Source: Flavobacteriaceae bacterium UBA6231 (GTDB lineage: Bacteria; Bacteroidota; Bacteroidia; Flavobacteriales; Flavobacteriaceae). Taken from it: a stretch of 63,943 nucleotides of DNA. Made by a program: the position numbers and the translations under genes. Below are positions 8,940 through 16,497 of this stretch, piece by piece (position 1 is the stretch's first letter; the number at the start of each line of letters is the position of its first letter). Under the pieces are notes generated by a model. It saw nothing but the letters and a program-made list of their open reading frames with translations, made no database searches and had not been told where the DNA came from. The stretch spans positions 1 to 63,943 of the forward strand of contig DJWL01000086.1 in the NCBI GenBank assembly GCA_002441545.1, read 5' to 3'.

Positions 8940-10943
8940 ATGTCCACACACGCCTCAATAAACAACATACAATATAATACTCAACATTTTGATAATGAGA
9001 CCTTAATGCTATTATATAAAAACTTATTAAAACCAAGGTTAATTGAAGAGAAAATGCTCATTTTATTGCGTCAAGGCAAAATAAGCAAATGGTTTTCTGG
9101 TATTGGCCAAGAGGCCATCTCGGTTGGGGTAACCATGGCATTAAACAGTTTAGAGTATATTTTGCCAATGCACAGAAATTTGGGAGTATTTACAACTAGG
9201 GAAATTCCATTATATCGTTTGTTTGCACAATGGCAAGGCAAGGCATCTGGTTTTACAAAAGGGCGAGACAGATCTTTTCATTTTGGTACTCAAGAATATA
9301 AAATTATTGGAATGATTTCTCATTTAGGTCCTCAACTTGGGGTTGCAGATGGCATTGCTTTAGCAAGTAATTTAAATAACGAAAACAAAGTTACTGCTGT
9401 TTTTACTGGAGAAGGAGGCACAAGTGAAGGTGATTTTCATGAAGCTCTAAATGTGGCATCTGTTTGGAATTTACCTGTAATGTTTTGTGTAGAAAATAAT
9501 GGTTACGGATTATCTACACCTACTAATGAGCAATTTAAATGCGAAAATATTGCAGATAAAGGCATTGGCTACGGCATGGAAAGTCACATAATTGATGGCA
9601 ATAATATTATTGAGGTTTATACAAAAGTGAATGAAATTGCAGAAAGTATGCGTCAATTGCCAAGGCCAGTTTTATTGGAATTTAAAACCTTTAGAATGCG
9701 TGGACATGAAGAGGCTAGTGGCACTAAATATGTACCTCAAGAACTTATGGATGCTTGGGCTTTAAAAGATCCTGTCTCTAATTTTGAAACTTACTTATTT
9801 AATCAAGGTATTCTAAATTCTGATTTAGAAAAATCAATAAAGGATAACATTCTAAAAGAAATAAATGAACATTTAAATATTGCTTTTGGAGAAGAAGCTA
9901 TAACACCAAATGAAACTACTGAATTAAATGATGTATACAAATGTTTTCAATATCAAGAAGTTAAAGGGAATTCAGAAAAAAAAGAAATACGTTTTATTGA
10001 CGCTATCTCTGAAAGCTTAAAACAAAGTATGGAATTGCATAATGACTTGGTTATTATGGGTCAGGATATAGCAGAATATGGAGGAGCTTTTAAAATTACC
10101 GAAGGTTTTGTAGAACTTTTTGGAAAGGATCGTATTAGAAACACACCAATTTGTGAATCTTCAATAGTAGAAGTTGGTATGGGACTTTCAATAGCAGGTA
10201 TGAAAAGTGTTATTGAAATGCAATTTGCAGATTTTGTGTCTTCAGGATTCAATCCAATTGTTAATTACCTAGCAAAGTCTTATTACCGATGGAATCAGCA
10301 AGCTGATGTAGTTTTAAGAATGCCATGTGGAGCAGGTGTTGGGGCAGGACCATTCCATTCTCAAACCAATGAAGCTTGGTTTACAAAAACTCCTGGATTG
10401 AAAGTTGTTTATCCAGCTTTTCCTTATGATGCCAAAGGATTATTGGCAACAGCTATAAATGATCCAAATCCTGTTTTGTTTTTTGAACATAAGGGCTTAT
10501 ATAGAAGCATTAGACAAGAGGTTCCTACAGATTATTATACTTTACCTTTTGGGAAAGCTTCACTTTTAAGAGAAGGTAGTCAAATAACAATTATTAGTTA
10601 TGGTGCAGCAGTTCATTGGGCTTTAGAAACTTTAGATAATAATTTAAACGTTAAAGCAGATGTAATTGACTTAAGAACTTTGCAACCTTTAGATACCGAA
10701 ACCATTTTTTCTTCGGTTAAAAAGACAGGTAAAGCTATCATTCTTCATGAAGATTCTCTTTTTGGAGGCATCGCAAGTGACATTTCGGCATTAATTATGG
10801 AGCATTGTTTTGAATATCTTGATGCACCGGTTAAGCGAGTTGCTAGTTTAGAAACTCCAATCCCGTTTATAAAGCAGTTAGAAGACCAATATTTGCCAAA
10901 AAACAGATTTGAATTAACTCTTAAAGAACTTCTTAAATTTTAG
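8940..10943 (+). CDS. 2-oxoacid dehydrogenase E1, fused alpha and beta subunits
   Basis: 667 residues. Residues ~15-330 are the E1 alpha (thiamine-diphosphate-binding) half, with 'GEGGTSEGDFHEALNVAS' and 'VENNGYGLSTP' (about 157-195) as the ThDP/Mg motif. Residues ~348-667 are the E1 beta half: 'IRFIDAISESLKQSM', 'GQDIAEYGGAFKIT', then 'MPCGAGVGAGPFHSQ'. The order alpha then beta in one chain is common in Bacteroidota. The reaction is oxidative decarboxylation of a 2-oxoacid, most likely the branched-chain type (2-oxoisovalerate dehydrogenase). The E2 and E3 partners are not in the window. The gene is monocistronic, with its own promoter and a likely terminator at 10993-11014. Confidence 0.9.
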   Translation: MSTHASINNIQYNTQHFDNETLMLLYKNLLKPRLIEEKMLILLRQGKISKWFSGIGQEAISVGVTMALNSLEYILPMHRNLGVFTTREIPLYRLFAQWQGKASGFTKGRDRSFHFGTQEYKIIGMISHLGPQLGVADGIALASNLNNENKVTAVFTGEGGTSEGDFHEALNVASVWNLPVMFCVENNGYGLSTPTNEQFKCENIADKGIGYGMESHIIDGNNIIEVYTKVNEIAESMRQLPRPVLLEFKTFRMRGHEEASGTKYVPQELMDAWALKDPVSNFETYLFNQGILNSDLEKSIKDNILKEINEHLNIAFGEEAITPNETTELNDVYKCFQYQEVKGNSEKKEIRFIDAISESLKQSMELHNDLVIMGQDIAEYGGAFKITEGFVELFGKDRIRNTPICESSIVEVGMGLSIAGMKSVIEMQFADFVSSGFNPIVNYLAKSYYRWNQQADVVLRMPCGAGVGAGPFHSQTNEAWFTKTPGLKVVYPAFPYDAKGLLATAINDPNPVLFFEHKGLYRSIRQEVPTDYYTLPFGKASLLREGSQITIISYGAAVHWALETLDNNLNVKADVIDLRTLQPLDTETIFSSVKKTGKAIILHEDSLFGGIASDISALIMEHCFEYLDAPVKRVASLETPIPFIKQLEDQYLPKNRFELTLKELLKF

Positions 10944-10992
10944 TTAAACTTCTAGTCACCAGACTTTTATTATGAAAAAATGGCAGTTAAAT

Positions 10993-11014
10993 CTGAAATT
11001 TTTTCAGTTTTTTT
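10993..11014 (+). terminator. Probable rho-independent terminator after E1
   Basis: CTGAAA-TTT-TTTCAG hairpin followed by seven T. The stem is short (6 bp), so this is moderately supported. Confidence 0.5.
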
Positions 11015-11081
11015 CTAATGGTATTTTATTTGCTATTCAATAATTAAAAAATTAATTGTTTAACATTTAAATTATTTAATT

Positions 11082-11561
11082 ATGAGTACTTTAATTCCAA
11101 CGATTAAAACAGGTGGTAAAAAAACCGCTGATTCAAATTTCAATAGATTACCAAGTTTACCATCTTGGTTTGATGATATATTAGGTAAGAGTTTTGGAAA
11201 TGAATTCATTTCAAACTTTAATACTGGTATTACTTTACCAGCTGTTAATTTAATTAGTTTAGATAATGAATTTGTTGTAGAAATGGCTGTTCCTGGCTTT
11301 AAAAAATCAGATTTCAATATCAATCTTGATAATGATATTTTATCTGTTGGTGCTGAATTAAAATCAGAAACCAATGAAGAAAACGAAAAATACACAAGAA
11401 GAGAGTTTGGTTATTCTTCATTTAAAAGAACCTTTGTAATACCAGAAACTGTAGAAACAGAAAAAATCTCTGCAGAATATAATGATGGTATCTTAAAAAT
11501 TATGCTTCCAAAGAGAGAAGAGGCCAAGAAAAAAGCTATAAAATCTATTGATATTAAATGA
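11082..11561 (+). CDS. Hsp20/alpha-crystallin small heat-shock protein
   Basis: 159 residues. The alpha-crystallin domain spans ~48-150: 'VNLISLDNEFVVEMAVPGFKKSDFNINLDNDILSV' (split here only for description), then 'FKRTFVIPETVETEKISAEYNDGILKIMLPK', including the typical 'GILKIMLPK' end. A poorly conserved N-terminal arm (residues 1-45) and a short Lys-rich C-terminal tail ending SIDIK flank it. The protein is an ATP-independent holdase that oligomerises in the cytoplasm. It is monocistronic with a strong terminator immediately after the stop codon. Confidence 0.93.
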   Translation: MSTLIPTIKTGGKKTADSNFNRLPSLPSWFDDILGKSFGNEFISNFNTGITLPAVNLISLDNEFVVEMAVPGFKKSDFNINLDNDILSVGAELKSETNEENEKYTRREFGYSSFKRTFVIPETVETEKISAEYNDGILKIMLPKREEAKKKAIKSIDIK

Positions 11562-11562
11562 T

Positions 11563-11591
11563 AAAAAAGAGAGTTTAAAACTCTCTTTTTT
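11563..11591 (+). terminator. Rho-independent terminator after hsp20
   Basis: Perfect 14-bp arms AAAAAAGAGAGTTT and AAACTCTCTTTTTT with one base between them, ending in a T-tract, directly after the stop codon. Confidence 0.88.
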
Positions 11592-11643
11592 ATTTAAAAT
11601 ATAAAATAAACCATATATTGTATAATAATTTAAGCGTAATTAA

Positions 11644-12051
11644 ATGGTTTTAAGGGTTTATACAATAATTTTCTTTTTGCTTGTTTTTTATGGTTGTAAA
11701 GATGACTTTGAAAAAAATTACGATTGGCATAAAATTAAAGTCACTGCAACTGCTTACAATTCTTTAAAAAATCAGACTGATTCAAATCCTCACATTACTG
11801 CTTATGGTGATAGTTTAAAACCTGGTATGCAATATATCGCAGTTTCAAACGATCTGATTAAAAAAGGATTAAAACATAATACACCAGTTAAAATTAATGG
11901 CTTAGATGGAATTTATTATGTTAAGGACAGAATGCACGGTCGATGGAAAAATCGTATTGATATTTACATGGGCATTGATGTAAAAGCTGCCAAAACTTGG
12001 GGAAGAAAAAAGATTTCTATTCATTATGGTTTACCGAAAGATAATCCTTAA
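11644..12051 (+). CDS. 3D-domain (double-psi barrel) lipoprotein
   Basis: 135 residues. A hydrophobic N-terminus ends in a lipobox-like 'LVFYGC' (Cys18), so export and lipidation are likely. Residues 33-130 match the 3D domain (named for conserved aspartates): 'VTATAYNS', 'GDSLKPGMQYIAVS', 'TPVKINGLDGIYYVKDRMHG', 'RIDIYMG'. Asp95 and Asp106 correspond to two of the conserved aspartates. 3D domains share the RlpA/MltA double-psi beta-barrel fold and are linked to peptidoglycan cleavage. The gene ends against the convergent small ORF, overlapping it by 4 bp. Confidence 0.82.
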   Translation: MVLRVYTIIFFLLVFYGCKDDFEKNYDWHKIKVTATAYNSLKNQTDSNPHITAYGDSLKPGMQYIAVSNDLIKKGLKHNTPVKINGLDGIYYVKDRMHGRWKNRIDIYMGIDVKAAKTWGRKKISIHYGLPKDNP

Positions 12052-12182
12052 TGTGCATATCTTTTTGTGCCCAACCAAATAGCTTCCACTGCATTGTTAA
12101 AGGCAATTACACGTCTAGTAACCAATAAATTCTCGTTTGTTAATCTATTTAAGCGTTTTGATATTTTATTATAAGTTTTCAT
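12048..12182 (-). CDS. Small basic protein, 44 residues (third ORF of a tiny-ORF cluster)
   Basis: A 44-residue minus-strand ORF beginning MKTYNKISKRLNRLT and ending GTKRYAH. It is strongly basic. The reading frame is open further upstream to 12239, but that extension runs through the end of the neighbouring 28-residue ORF, so I place the start at 12182, after an A-rich leader (AAATAAAAAA). It lies 34 bp downstream of the second 28-residue ORF and its 3' end overlaps the convergent 3D-domain gene by 4 bp. The NRLT segment is shared with the first 28-residue ORF and may indicate common origin. Function unknown; whether it is translated is not proven. Confidence 0.5.
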   Translation of the reverse strand: MKTYNKISKRLNRLTNENLLVTRRVIAFNNAVEAIWLGTKRYAH

Positions 12183-12216
12183 TTTTTTATTTAAAATTTT
12201 TGTTAAAAGACGCCAC

Positions 12217-12303
12217 TTATTTGTAACGTCTTTTTTCATTCCAAGTGTAACTTTTTGAGTTACTTAAACTTCCTGTTAATTGATTGCTGTTTAAAGTTCT
12301 CAT
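12217..12303 (-). CDS. Tandem small ORF, copy 2 (28 residues)
   Basis: A minus-strand ORF of 28 codons plus TAA. It begins MRTLNSNQLTGSL and ends SKSYTWNEKRRYK. It is a paralog of the ORF immediately upstream (12344-12430): 20 of 28 residues are identical and both have the same length, start and stop. Ser12 (AGT against TCT) and Arg26 (CGT against AGA) each differ by two bases yet keep the amino acid, which argues for selection on a protein. The A-rich leader (TCAAAAAACAGAAATC) also resembles that of copy 1. Cytoplasmic, basic, no transmembrane segment. Too short for standard gene finders; function unknown. Confidence 0.62.
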   Translation of the reverse strand: MRTLNSNQLTGSLSNSKSYTWNEKRRYK

Positions 12304-12343
12304 GATTTCTGTTTTTTGATTGATGATTGTTTTTTTGATATTA

Positions 12344-12430
12344 TTATCTAAATCTTCTTTTACAATTCCAGTTGTAACTTTTTGAATTTTTTAAAGATTC
12401 TGTTAATCGGTTGCTGTCTAATGTTCTCAT
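12344..12430 (-). CDS. Tandem small ORF, copy 1 (28 residues)
   Basis: A minus-strand ORF of 28 codons plus TAA. It begins MRTLDSNRLTESL and ends SKSYNWNCKRRFR. It is the first of three tiny ORFs read leftward (12430, 12303 and 12182 starts), separated from copy 2 by 40 bp. The two copies share 20 of 28 residues including N-S-K-S-Y, W-N and K-R-R; five codons differ synonymously. The leader (TCAAATAAAAATTAGAAACC) is A-rich, as in Bacteroidota initiation regions that lack Shine-Dalgarno sequences. I recognise no family. A single Cys at position 23 is not shared by copy 2. Confidence 0.62.
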   Translation of the reverse strand: MRTLDSNRLTESLKNSKSYNWNCKRRFR

Positions 12431-12631
12431 GGTTTCTAATTTTTATTTGATTATACTTTATAGACGATCAAAAAATAAATTTGTTACAGTACTATGTATA
12501 ACATAATAATATATTAACACTTTTTAACTTAATTATATTAAATAGAGTAGTAGTAAAAAATAATTAAATAGCAAAAATTAAATAATTAGGAATGATTTTT
12601 GTTAAATGATTGCAAAATAACTAACAAAGAA
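12431..12631. other. Intergenic AT-rich spacer
   Basis: About 200 bp between the tiny-ORF cluster and the promoter of the next rightward gene. A TATAAT-like stretch is present on the minus strand near 12450, but there is no exact TAnnTTTG box for the leftward ORFs. No other feature is seen. Confidence 0.4.
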
Positions 12632-12662
12632 TTGACGTTGATTAGATAAAAAAATATCTTTG
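12632..12662 (+). promoter_or_regulatory. Bacteroidota promoter (-33 TTG, 20 bp, -7 TATCTTTG)
   Basis: TTG at 12632-12634 is followed 20 bp later by TATCTTTG at 12655-12662, an exact -7 match. Its position shows that the frame's upstream TTG at 12660 lies inside the promoter, so translation should begin at ATG 12711. Confidence 0.68.
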
Positions 12663-12710
12663 ACACATAAATTTAAAGATAAATTGCTTTTTGAATACCA
12701 ATTATATCTA

Positions 12711-13379
12711 ATGAAAATTAAAATTTTATATATAATATTCTTTTTAATGTCATTAACTATCAATGCGCAGATTGATAGTCAAAAAAAATCTACACCAATT
12801 CCAGCTATTGAAAGTAAAAAGGATTCATCAAATACGAGTGTAGTTCTTCCATCTAAAACTAATAACAACAACACTTTTAGTGGATTAACAATCCCAAAAA
12901 CAAATTCAGACATTAATGTTCCCAAAAAGGAATTTACAATGTTTGGTGAAACTTTTGGTAATCCAGGAGAATTATATGAGAAAAGATTGAATAAAAAAAG
13001 TGATGAGATTAAAAATGAAATGTTTTTAGGTACAGTTGGAAGTAAAACAGATGTTTATTTTGGAGATTTCAAAACAAAATCAAAATACGTTTACGTAATG
13101 TACAGTGATTATGGAGAACAAGATGGCGATTTAATAAATATTTCAGTTAATGATGAAATTATAAATCCCAGAATTTTTTTAACAAACACTGTTCAAGGGT
13201 TTAAGTTAGATTTAAAGGAAGGCTTTAATAAAATAGATTTTTTGGCTTTAAGTGAAGGATACTTACTTCCAAATACAGCATTTTTTAAAGTTGTTGACGA
13301 TCAGCAAAATGTTATAACTTCCAATCATTGGGCTCTTTCCAAAGATGTAAAAGCATCTATTATCATTGTTAAGGAATAA
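12711..13379 (+). CDS. Secreted protein of unknown function
   Basis: 222 residues from ATG 12711. Residues 1-18 form a signal peptide (MKIKILYIIFFLMSLTINAQ, cleavage near the last residue). A low-complexity Ser/Asn/Lys-rich linker follows (about 20-80). The C-terminal ~120 residues look all-beta: 'VGSKTDVYFGDFKTKSKYVYVMYSDYGE' in two adjoining pieces, 'DLINISVNDEIINPRIFL', 'GFNKIDFLALSEG'. This suggests a carbohydrate-binding-like or adhesive beta sandwich, but no family is recognised. There is no T9SS tail, so the protein probably remains periplasmic. It has its own promoter. Confidence 0.75.
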   Translation: MKIKILYIIFFLMSLTINAQIDSQKKSTPIPAIESKKDSSNTSVVLPSKTNNNNTFSGLTIPKTNSDINVPKKEFTMFGETFGNPGELYEKRLNKKSDEIKNEMFLGTVGSKTDVYFGDFKTKSKYVYVMYSDYGEQDGDLINISVNDEIINPRIFLTNTVQGFKLDLKEGFNKIDFLALSEGYLLPNTAFFKVVDDQQNVITSNHWALSKDVKASIIIVKE

Positions 13380-13458
13380 CTAAGTATAAGTTCCTTAATG
13401 CTTTAAAAAAAATCTGTACAAAATTTAAAATCATTCGTTATAAACCCTTTAAAGGTGT

Positions 13459-13466
13459 TATTTTTG
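13459..13466 (+). promoter_or_regulatory. -7 promoter box of the helicase gene
   Basis: TATTTTTG matches TAnnTTTG exactly, 20 bp upstream of the ATG at 13487. No clear -33 TTG. Confidence 0.58.
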
Positions 13467-13486
13467 CAAGCGGTCAAAATTGAAGC

Positions 13487-15037
13487 ATGTCAAAACAAAC
13501 AGAATTAGAAGAACGTAAGGTTGGTAAGGATTTATACAGTTATCAAAAAGGAGCTATCAGTCAAATTTTTAAATTATTTGAAGAGGCTCCAGAAGATTAT
13601 CACTTGCTTTATCAATTACCAACAGGTGGTGGTAAAACGGTTATTTTCTCGGAAATTGTTAGACAATATTTAAAACATCACAATAAAAAAGTATTGGTGA
13701 TGACGCATCGTATTGAACTTTGTAAACAAACATCATCTGTGCTTACAGAGTTTGGAGTTGTTAACAAAGTTATTGATAGCAAGGCTAAATTAGATGACCA
13801 AAATCAATATAGCTGTTTTGTTGCAATGGTTGAAACCTTAAATAACAGACTTAACGACAATAAGTTAGATATTTCCGATATTGGTTTGGTTATTATTGAT
13901 GAAGCTCACTATAACTCATTTACCAAACTATTTAAATTTTTTAGTAAATCATTTGTTTTAGGTGTTACTGCAACACCTTTAAGTTCAAGTATTGAATTAC
14001 CAATGACCGATAATTATGATGAATTAATTGTTGGTGAAACCATTGAATCTCTTATAGAAAACGGATTTTTAGCTCGTGCAGAAATGTTTACTTATAATGT
14101 TGGATTAACTTCATTGGTTGTAGGTGCAAATGGTGATTATACGGTTAAATCTTCTGAAGATTTATATACGGATAATGACATGCTTACTAAGTTGTTAAAT
14201 GCTTATGAAGAACGTTCTAAAGGCAAAAAAACACTTATTTTTAATAATGGTATTAATACATCTTTACATGTTTATGATACTTTTAGAGCAGCTGGCTATC
14301 CAATTGCACACTTAGATAATACCAACACAAAAAAAGAACGTGCACTAATTTTAAGATGGTTTAAAAAAACACCTGATGCCATTTTAACATCAGTAAGTAT
14401 TTTAACAACCGGTTTTGATGAACCAACCGTTGAAAGTATTATTTTAAATAGGGCCACCAAATCATTAACCTTATATTATCAAATGATTGGTCGTGGTTCG
14501 CGTATTTTAAAAAACAAGAAAACCTTTGATGTTATTGACTTAGGTAATAATTTTTATCGCTTTGGTCCTTGGGGAGATAGTTTAGATTGGCAGCGTATTT
14601 TTAAATCCCCTAATTATTACCTAGATTCTTTATTAGGTGATGAAGAACTTGAAAGTAATTTTAGGTATGAAATGCCAAAAGCATTAAGAGATGAATTTGC
14701 AAAGTCAGAAGATGTTTCTTTTAACGTTCATGAAACCTATGTAGCTTCTATAAGAAATGGAGAATCATCAAAAGTAGTTTTAGAGCGTTCTATTGAGCAA
14801 CATGCCAAAATTTGTATCGAAAACAGCGAAGATGTTTATGATGCATTAGGATTAGCAAAAATGTTAGGTGAGGACATAGATTTCAGAATAAATCGCTATA
14901 CAAAATGTATTAGTAAAAGCACATTTAACTTTGTTGAATGGTTAAAAGGTGAATACAGAAAAAAACTAAATGCTTACATAAGAGCTAATTTTGACGAGGT
15001 TTTTGAATCCATTAACGGGTATGCTCCAAAAGATTAA
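13487..15037 (+). CDS. DEAD/DEAH-box superfamily II helicase
   Basis: 516 residues with complete SF2 motifs: Q-like 'YSYQKGAI' at the N-terminus, Walker A 'PTGGGKT' (45-51), Ia 'VMTHRIEL', DEAH box (138-141), motif III 'TATP' (161-164), motif V 'TTGFDEPTVESIIL' and motif VI 'QMIGRGSR' (332-339). The arrangement is that of the ResIII/SSL2-type helicase family, which acts on duplex DNA or RNA. A C-terminal ~120-residue extension (from ~395) has no recognised domain. It is not accompanied by restriction or methylase genes, so a housekeeping role in repair or nucleic-acid metabolism is more likely than defence. Monocistronic. Confidence 0.88.
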   Translation: MSKQTELEERKVGKDLYSYQKGAISQIFKLFEEAPEDYHLLYQLPTGGGKTVIFSEIVRQYLKHHNKKVLVMTHRIELCKQTSSVLTEFGVVNKVIDSKAKLDDQNQYSCFVAMVETLNNRLNDNKLDISDIGLVIIDEAHYNSFTKLFKFFSKSFVLGVTATPLSSSIELPMTDNYDELIVGETIESLIENGFLARAEMFTYNVGLTSLVVGANGDYTVKSSEDLYTDNDMLTKLLNAYEERSKGKKTLIFNNGINTSLHVYDTFRAAGYPIAHLDNTNTKKERALILRWFKKTPDAILTSVSILTTGFDEPTVESIILNRATKSLTLYYQMIGRGSRILKNKKTFDVIDLGNNFYRFGPWGDSLDWQRIFKSPNYYLDSLLGDEELESNFRYEMPKALRDEFAKSEDVSFNVHETYVASIRNGESSKVVLERSIEQHAKICIENSEDVYDALGLAKMLGEDIDFRINRYTKCISKSTFNFVEWLKGEYRKKLNAYIRANFDEVFESINGYAPKD

Positions 15038-15092
15038 TTTTTAACTTAAATTTAAATTTTTATTACTAATTTTTTCTTACTTAAAAATTAAT

Positions 15093-15229
15093 TATCTTTA
15101 CAGCAAATTAGCATGTTAAGGCAATTTTTATATTTTTTTCAATTCTTAAATTTTCTTGTTCAAGATTTAAATAAAAATTAAATTCACTGCAATTATATAA
15201 TAACTTAAAAAAACAGGAAATAAGTAGTA
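15093..15229 (+). promoter_or_regulatory. Possible promoter and long 5' leader of the cold-shock gene
   Basis: TATCTTTA at 15093-15100 is one base off the -7 consensus. If it is used, the transcript has an AT-rich leader of about 120 nt before the ATG, as cold-shock genes often have for temperature-dependent translation. No defined hairpin was recognised. Confidence 0.35.
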
Positions 15230-15682
15230 ATGGCAAAATCACAAGTCACATTTAATAAAATTGAAAAAGAAAAAAAACGCTTAAAGAAGCGTGAAGATAA
15301 GCAAAAGAAAAAAGATGCTAGAAAAGCAGAATCTAAAGAAAACCCACAAGGAATTCAATTTGCTTATGTTGATTATAATGGTAATTTGACTGATACGCCA
15401 CCAGATCCTTCTTTGAAAGTAAAAGTAGAAGCAGAAAGTATAGAAATTGGTATTCCAAAAAAAGAGCATAGAGAAGAAGAAGTAGTTCCTGAGAAACAAG
15501 GAAAAGTATCATTTTTTGATAAATCAAAAGGCTTCGGATTCATTATTGATTCAACTTCACAAGAAAAATATTTTGTACATATAAGTGGGTTAATTGATGC
15601 TATTCAAGAAAACGACAAAGTTACTTACGAGCTTGAACGCGGACAAAAGGGTATGAATGCCGTTCGTGTAAAAAAGATTTAA
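15230..15682 (+). CDS. Cold-shock domain protein with basic N-terminal extension
   Basis: 150 residues. The C-terminal ~62 residues are a cold-shock domain: 'QGKVSFFDKSKGFGFI' with RNP1 KGFGFI (100-105) and RNP2 YFVHIS (114-119). The N-terminal 35 residues are extremely Lys-rich and predicted coiled or disordered; a linker with acidic patches follows. Canonical Csp proteins are about 65-70 residues, so this is an extended flavobacterial form. It should bind single-stranded nucleic acid as an RNA chaperone, with the Lys-rich arm adding nonspecific RNA affinity (inference). Confidence 0.9.
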   Translation: MAKSQVTFNKIEKEKKRLKKREDKQKKKDARKAESKENPQGIQFAYVDYNGNLTDTPPDPSLKVKVEAESIEIGIPKKEHREEEVVPEKQGKVSFFDKSKGFGFIIDSTSQEKYFVHISGLIDAIQENDKVTYELERGQKGMNAVRVKKI

Positions 15683-15687
15683 TATTT

Positions 15688-15695
15688 ATCTTTGA
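15688..15695 (+). promoter_or_regulatory. -7 promoter box of ppk2
   Basis: TATCTTTG matches TAnnTTTG exactly, 35 bp upstream of the GTG start, just after the cold-shock gene's stop. Confidence 0.6.
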
Positions 15696-15730
15696 TTTAA
15701 AATATTTAATCAAGCAAACTTGAATTTTTT

Positions 15731-16477
15731 GTGGCTTTACATCTTTTAGAACAAGATCAAGAATATATAAATTTACAAACAGAGCTTGTTTGGTTACAAC
15801 AGCATATTAAAGAGACCAATCAGCGAATTCTCATTATTTTTGAAGGTAGAGATACTGCAGGAAAAGGTGGAGCTATCATGCGTTTTATCCGCTTTTTAAA
15901 TCCTCGTCTTTTTAAAGTTGTTGCACTTTCAAAACCTACAGAAAAAGAATCTGGTCAGTGGTATTTTCAAAGATATCTTGAGCATTTACCAAGTCCAGGA
16001 GAAATAGTCCTTTTTGATAGAAGTTGGTATAATAGAGCAGTTGTTGAACCAGTTATGGGTTTTTGTACAAAAAAACAATATAATTTATTCAATAGGCAAG
16101 TAGTATCTTTAGAAAGAATGCTTATTCAAGATGGCATACATGTTTTTAAATTTTGGTTTTCTATTGATCAAGAAGAACAAAAAAGAAGACTTGAAGAACG
16201 TGTTCATAACCCATTAAAACAATGGAAATTAAGCAGTGTAGATGTTCAAGCACAATCAAAATGGGAAGAATTCACCTTTTATAAAGAAGCCATGTTTCAA
16301 AAAACTGCTAAACCGCATTCCCCATGGATTGTAGTAAAGGGAAATGAAAGAGATGTTGCACGAAAAGAAGTGATGCGCTATGTTGTTAATAGGCTTGAAT
16401 ACAATAAAAAAGGACAAACAGGAGAACGATTAACTTTGGATCCTAAAATTGTCACAGAAATATTTAACGAGGTTTAA
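15731..16477 (+). CDS. ppk2: Polyphosphate kinase 2
   Basis: 248 residues, GTG start. PPK2 motifs are intact: Walker A 'GRDTAGKGG' (39-47), Walker B-like 'FDRSWYNR' (95-102) with the following 'VVEPVMGF', and the lid-region Arg residues 'EEQKRRLEERVHNPLKQWK'. The family moves phosphate between polyphosphate and nucleotides. This short single-domain form belongs to the classes that phosphorylate nucleoside mono- or diphosphates with polyphosphate. I chose GTG because the PPK2 N-terminus (ALHLLEQDQEYINLQ) begins directly after it and no in-frame ATG precedes it. It is followed 20 bp later by an EamA transporter gene, probably the same transcript. Confidence 0.9.
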   Translation: MALHLLEQDQEYINLQTELVWLQQHIKETNQRILIIFEGRDTAGKGGAIMRFIRFLNPRLFKVVALSKPTEKESGQWYFQRYLEHLPSPGEIVLFDRSWYNRAVVEPVMGFCTKKQYNLFNRQVVSLERMLIQDGIHVFKFWFSIDQEEQKRRLEERVHNPLKQWKLSSVDVQAQSKWEEFTFYKEAMFQKTAKPHSPWIVVKGNERDVARKEVMRYVVNRLEYNKKGQTGERLTLDPKIVTEIFNEV

Positions 16478-16497
16478 TAAATAATCAAAAGTATTCT

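Noticed and set aside
12048..12239. A 63-residue reading of the third small ORF
   Set aside because: The first 19 codons overlap the end of the neighbouring 28-residue ORF; the internal ATG at 12182 has a better leader.
12660..12710. TTG start at 12660 for the secreted protein
   Set aside because: It lies inside a consensus -7 box (TATCTTTG), and the signal peptide begins at ATG 12711.
13487..15037. The helicase as part of a defence island
   Set aside because: No methylase, nuclease or other defence genes adjoin it; the neighbours are metabolic genes.
15230..15527. Minus-strand ORFs opposite the cold-shock gene
   Set aside because: They are Phe/Tyr-rich antisense shadows of the Lys-rich coding sequence.
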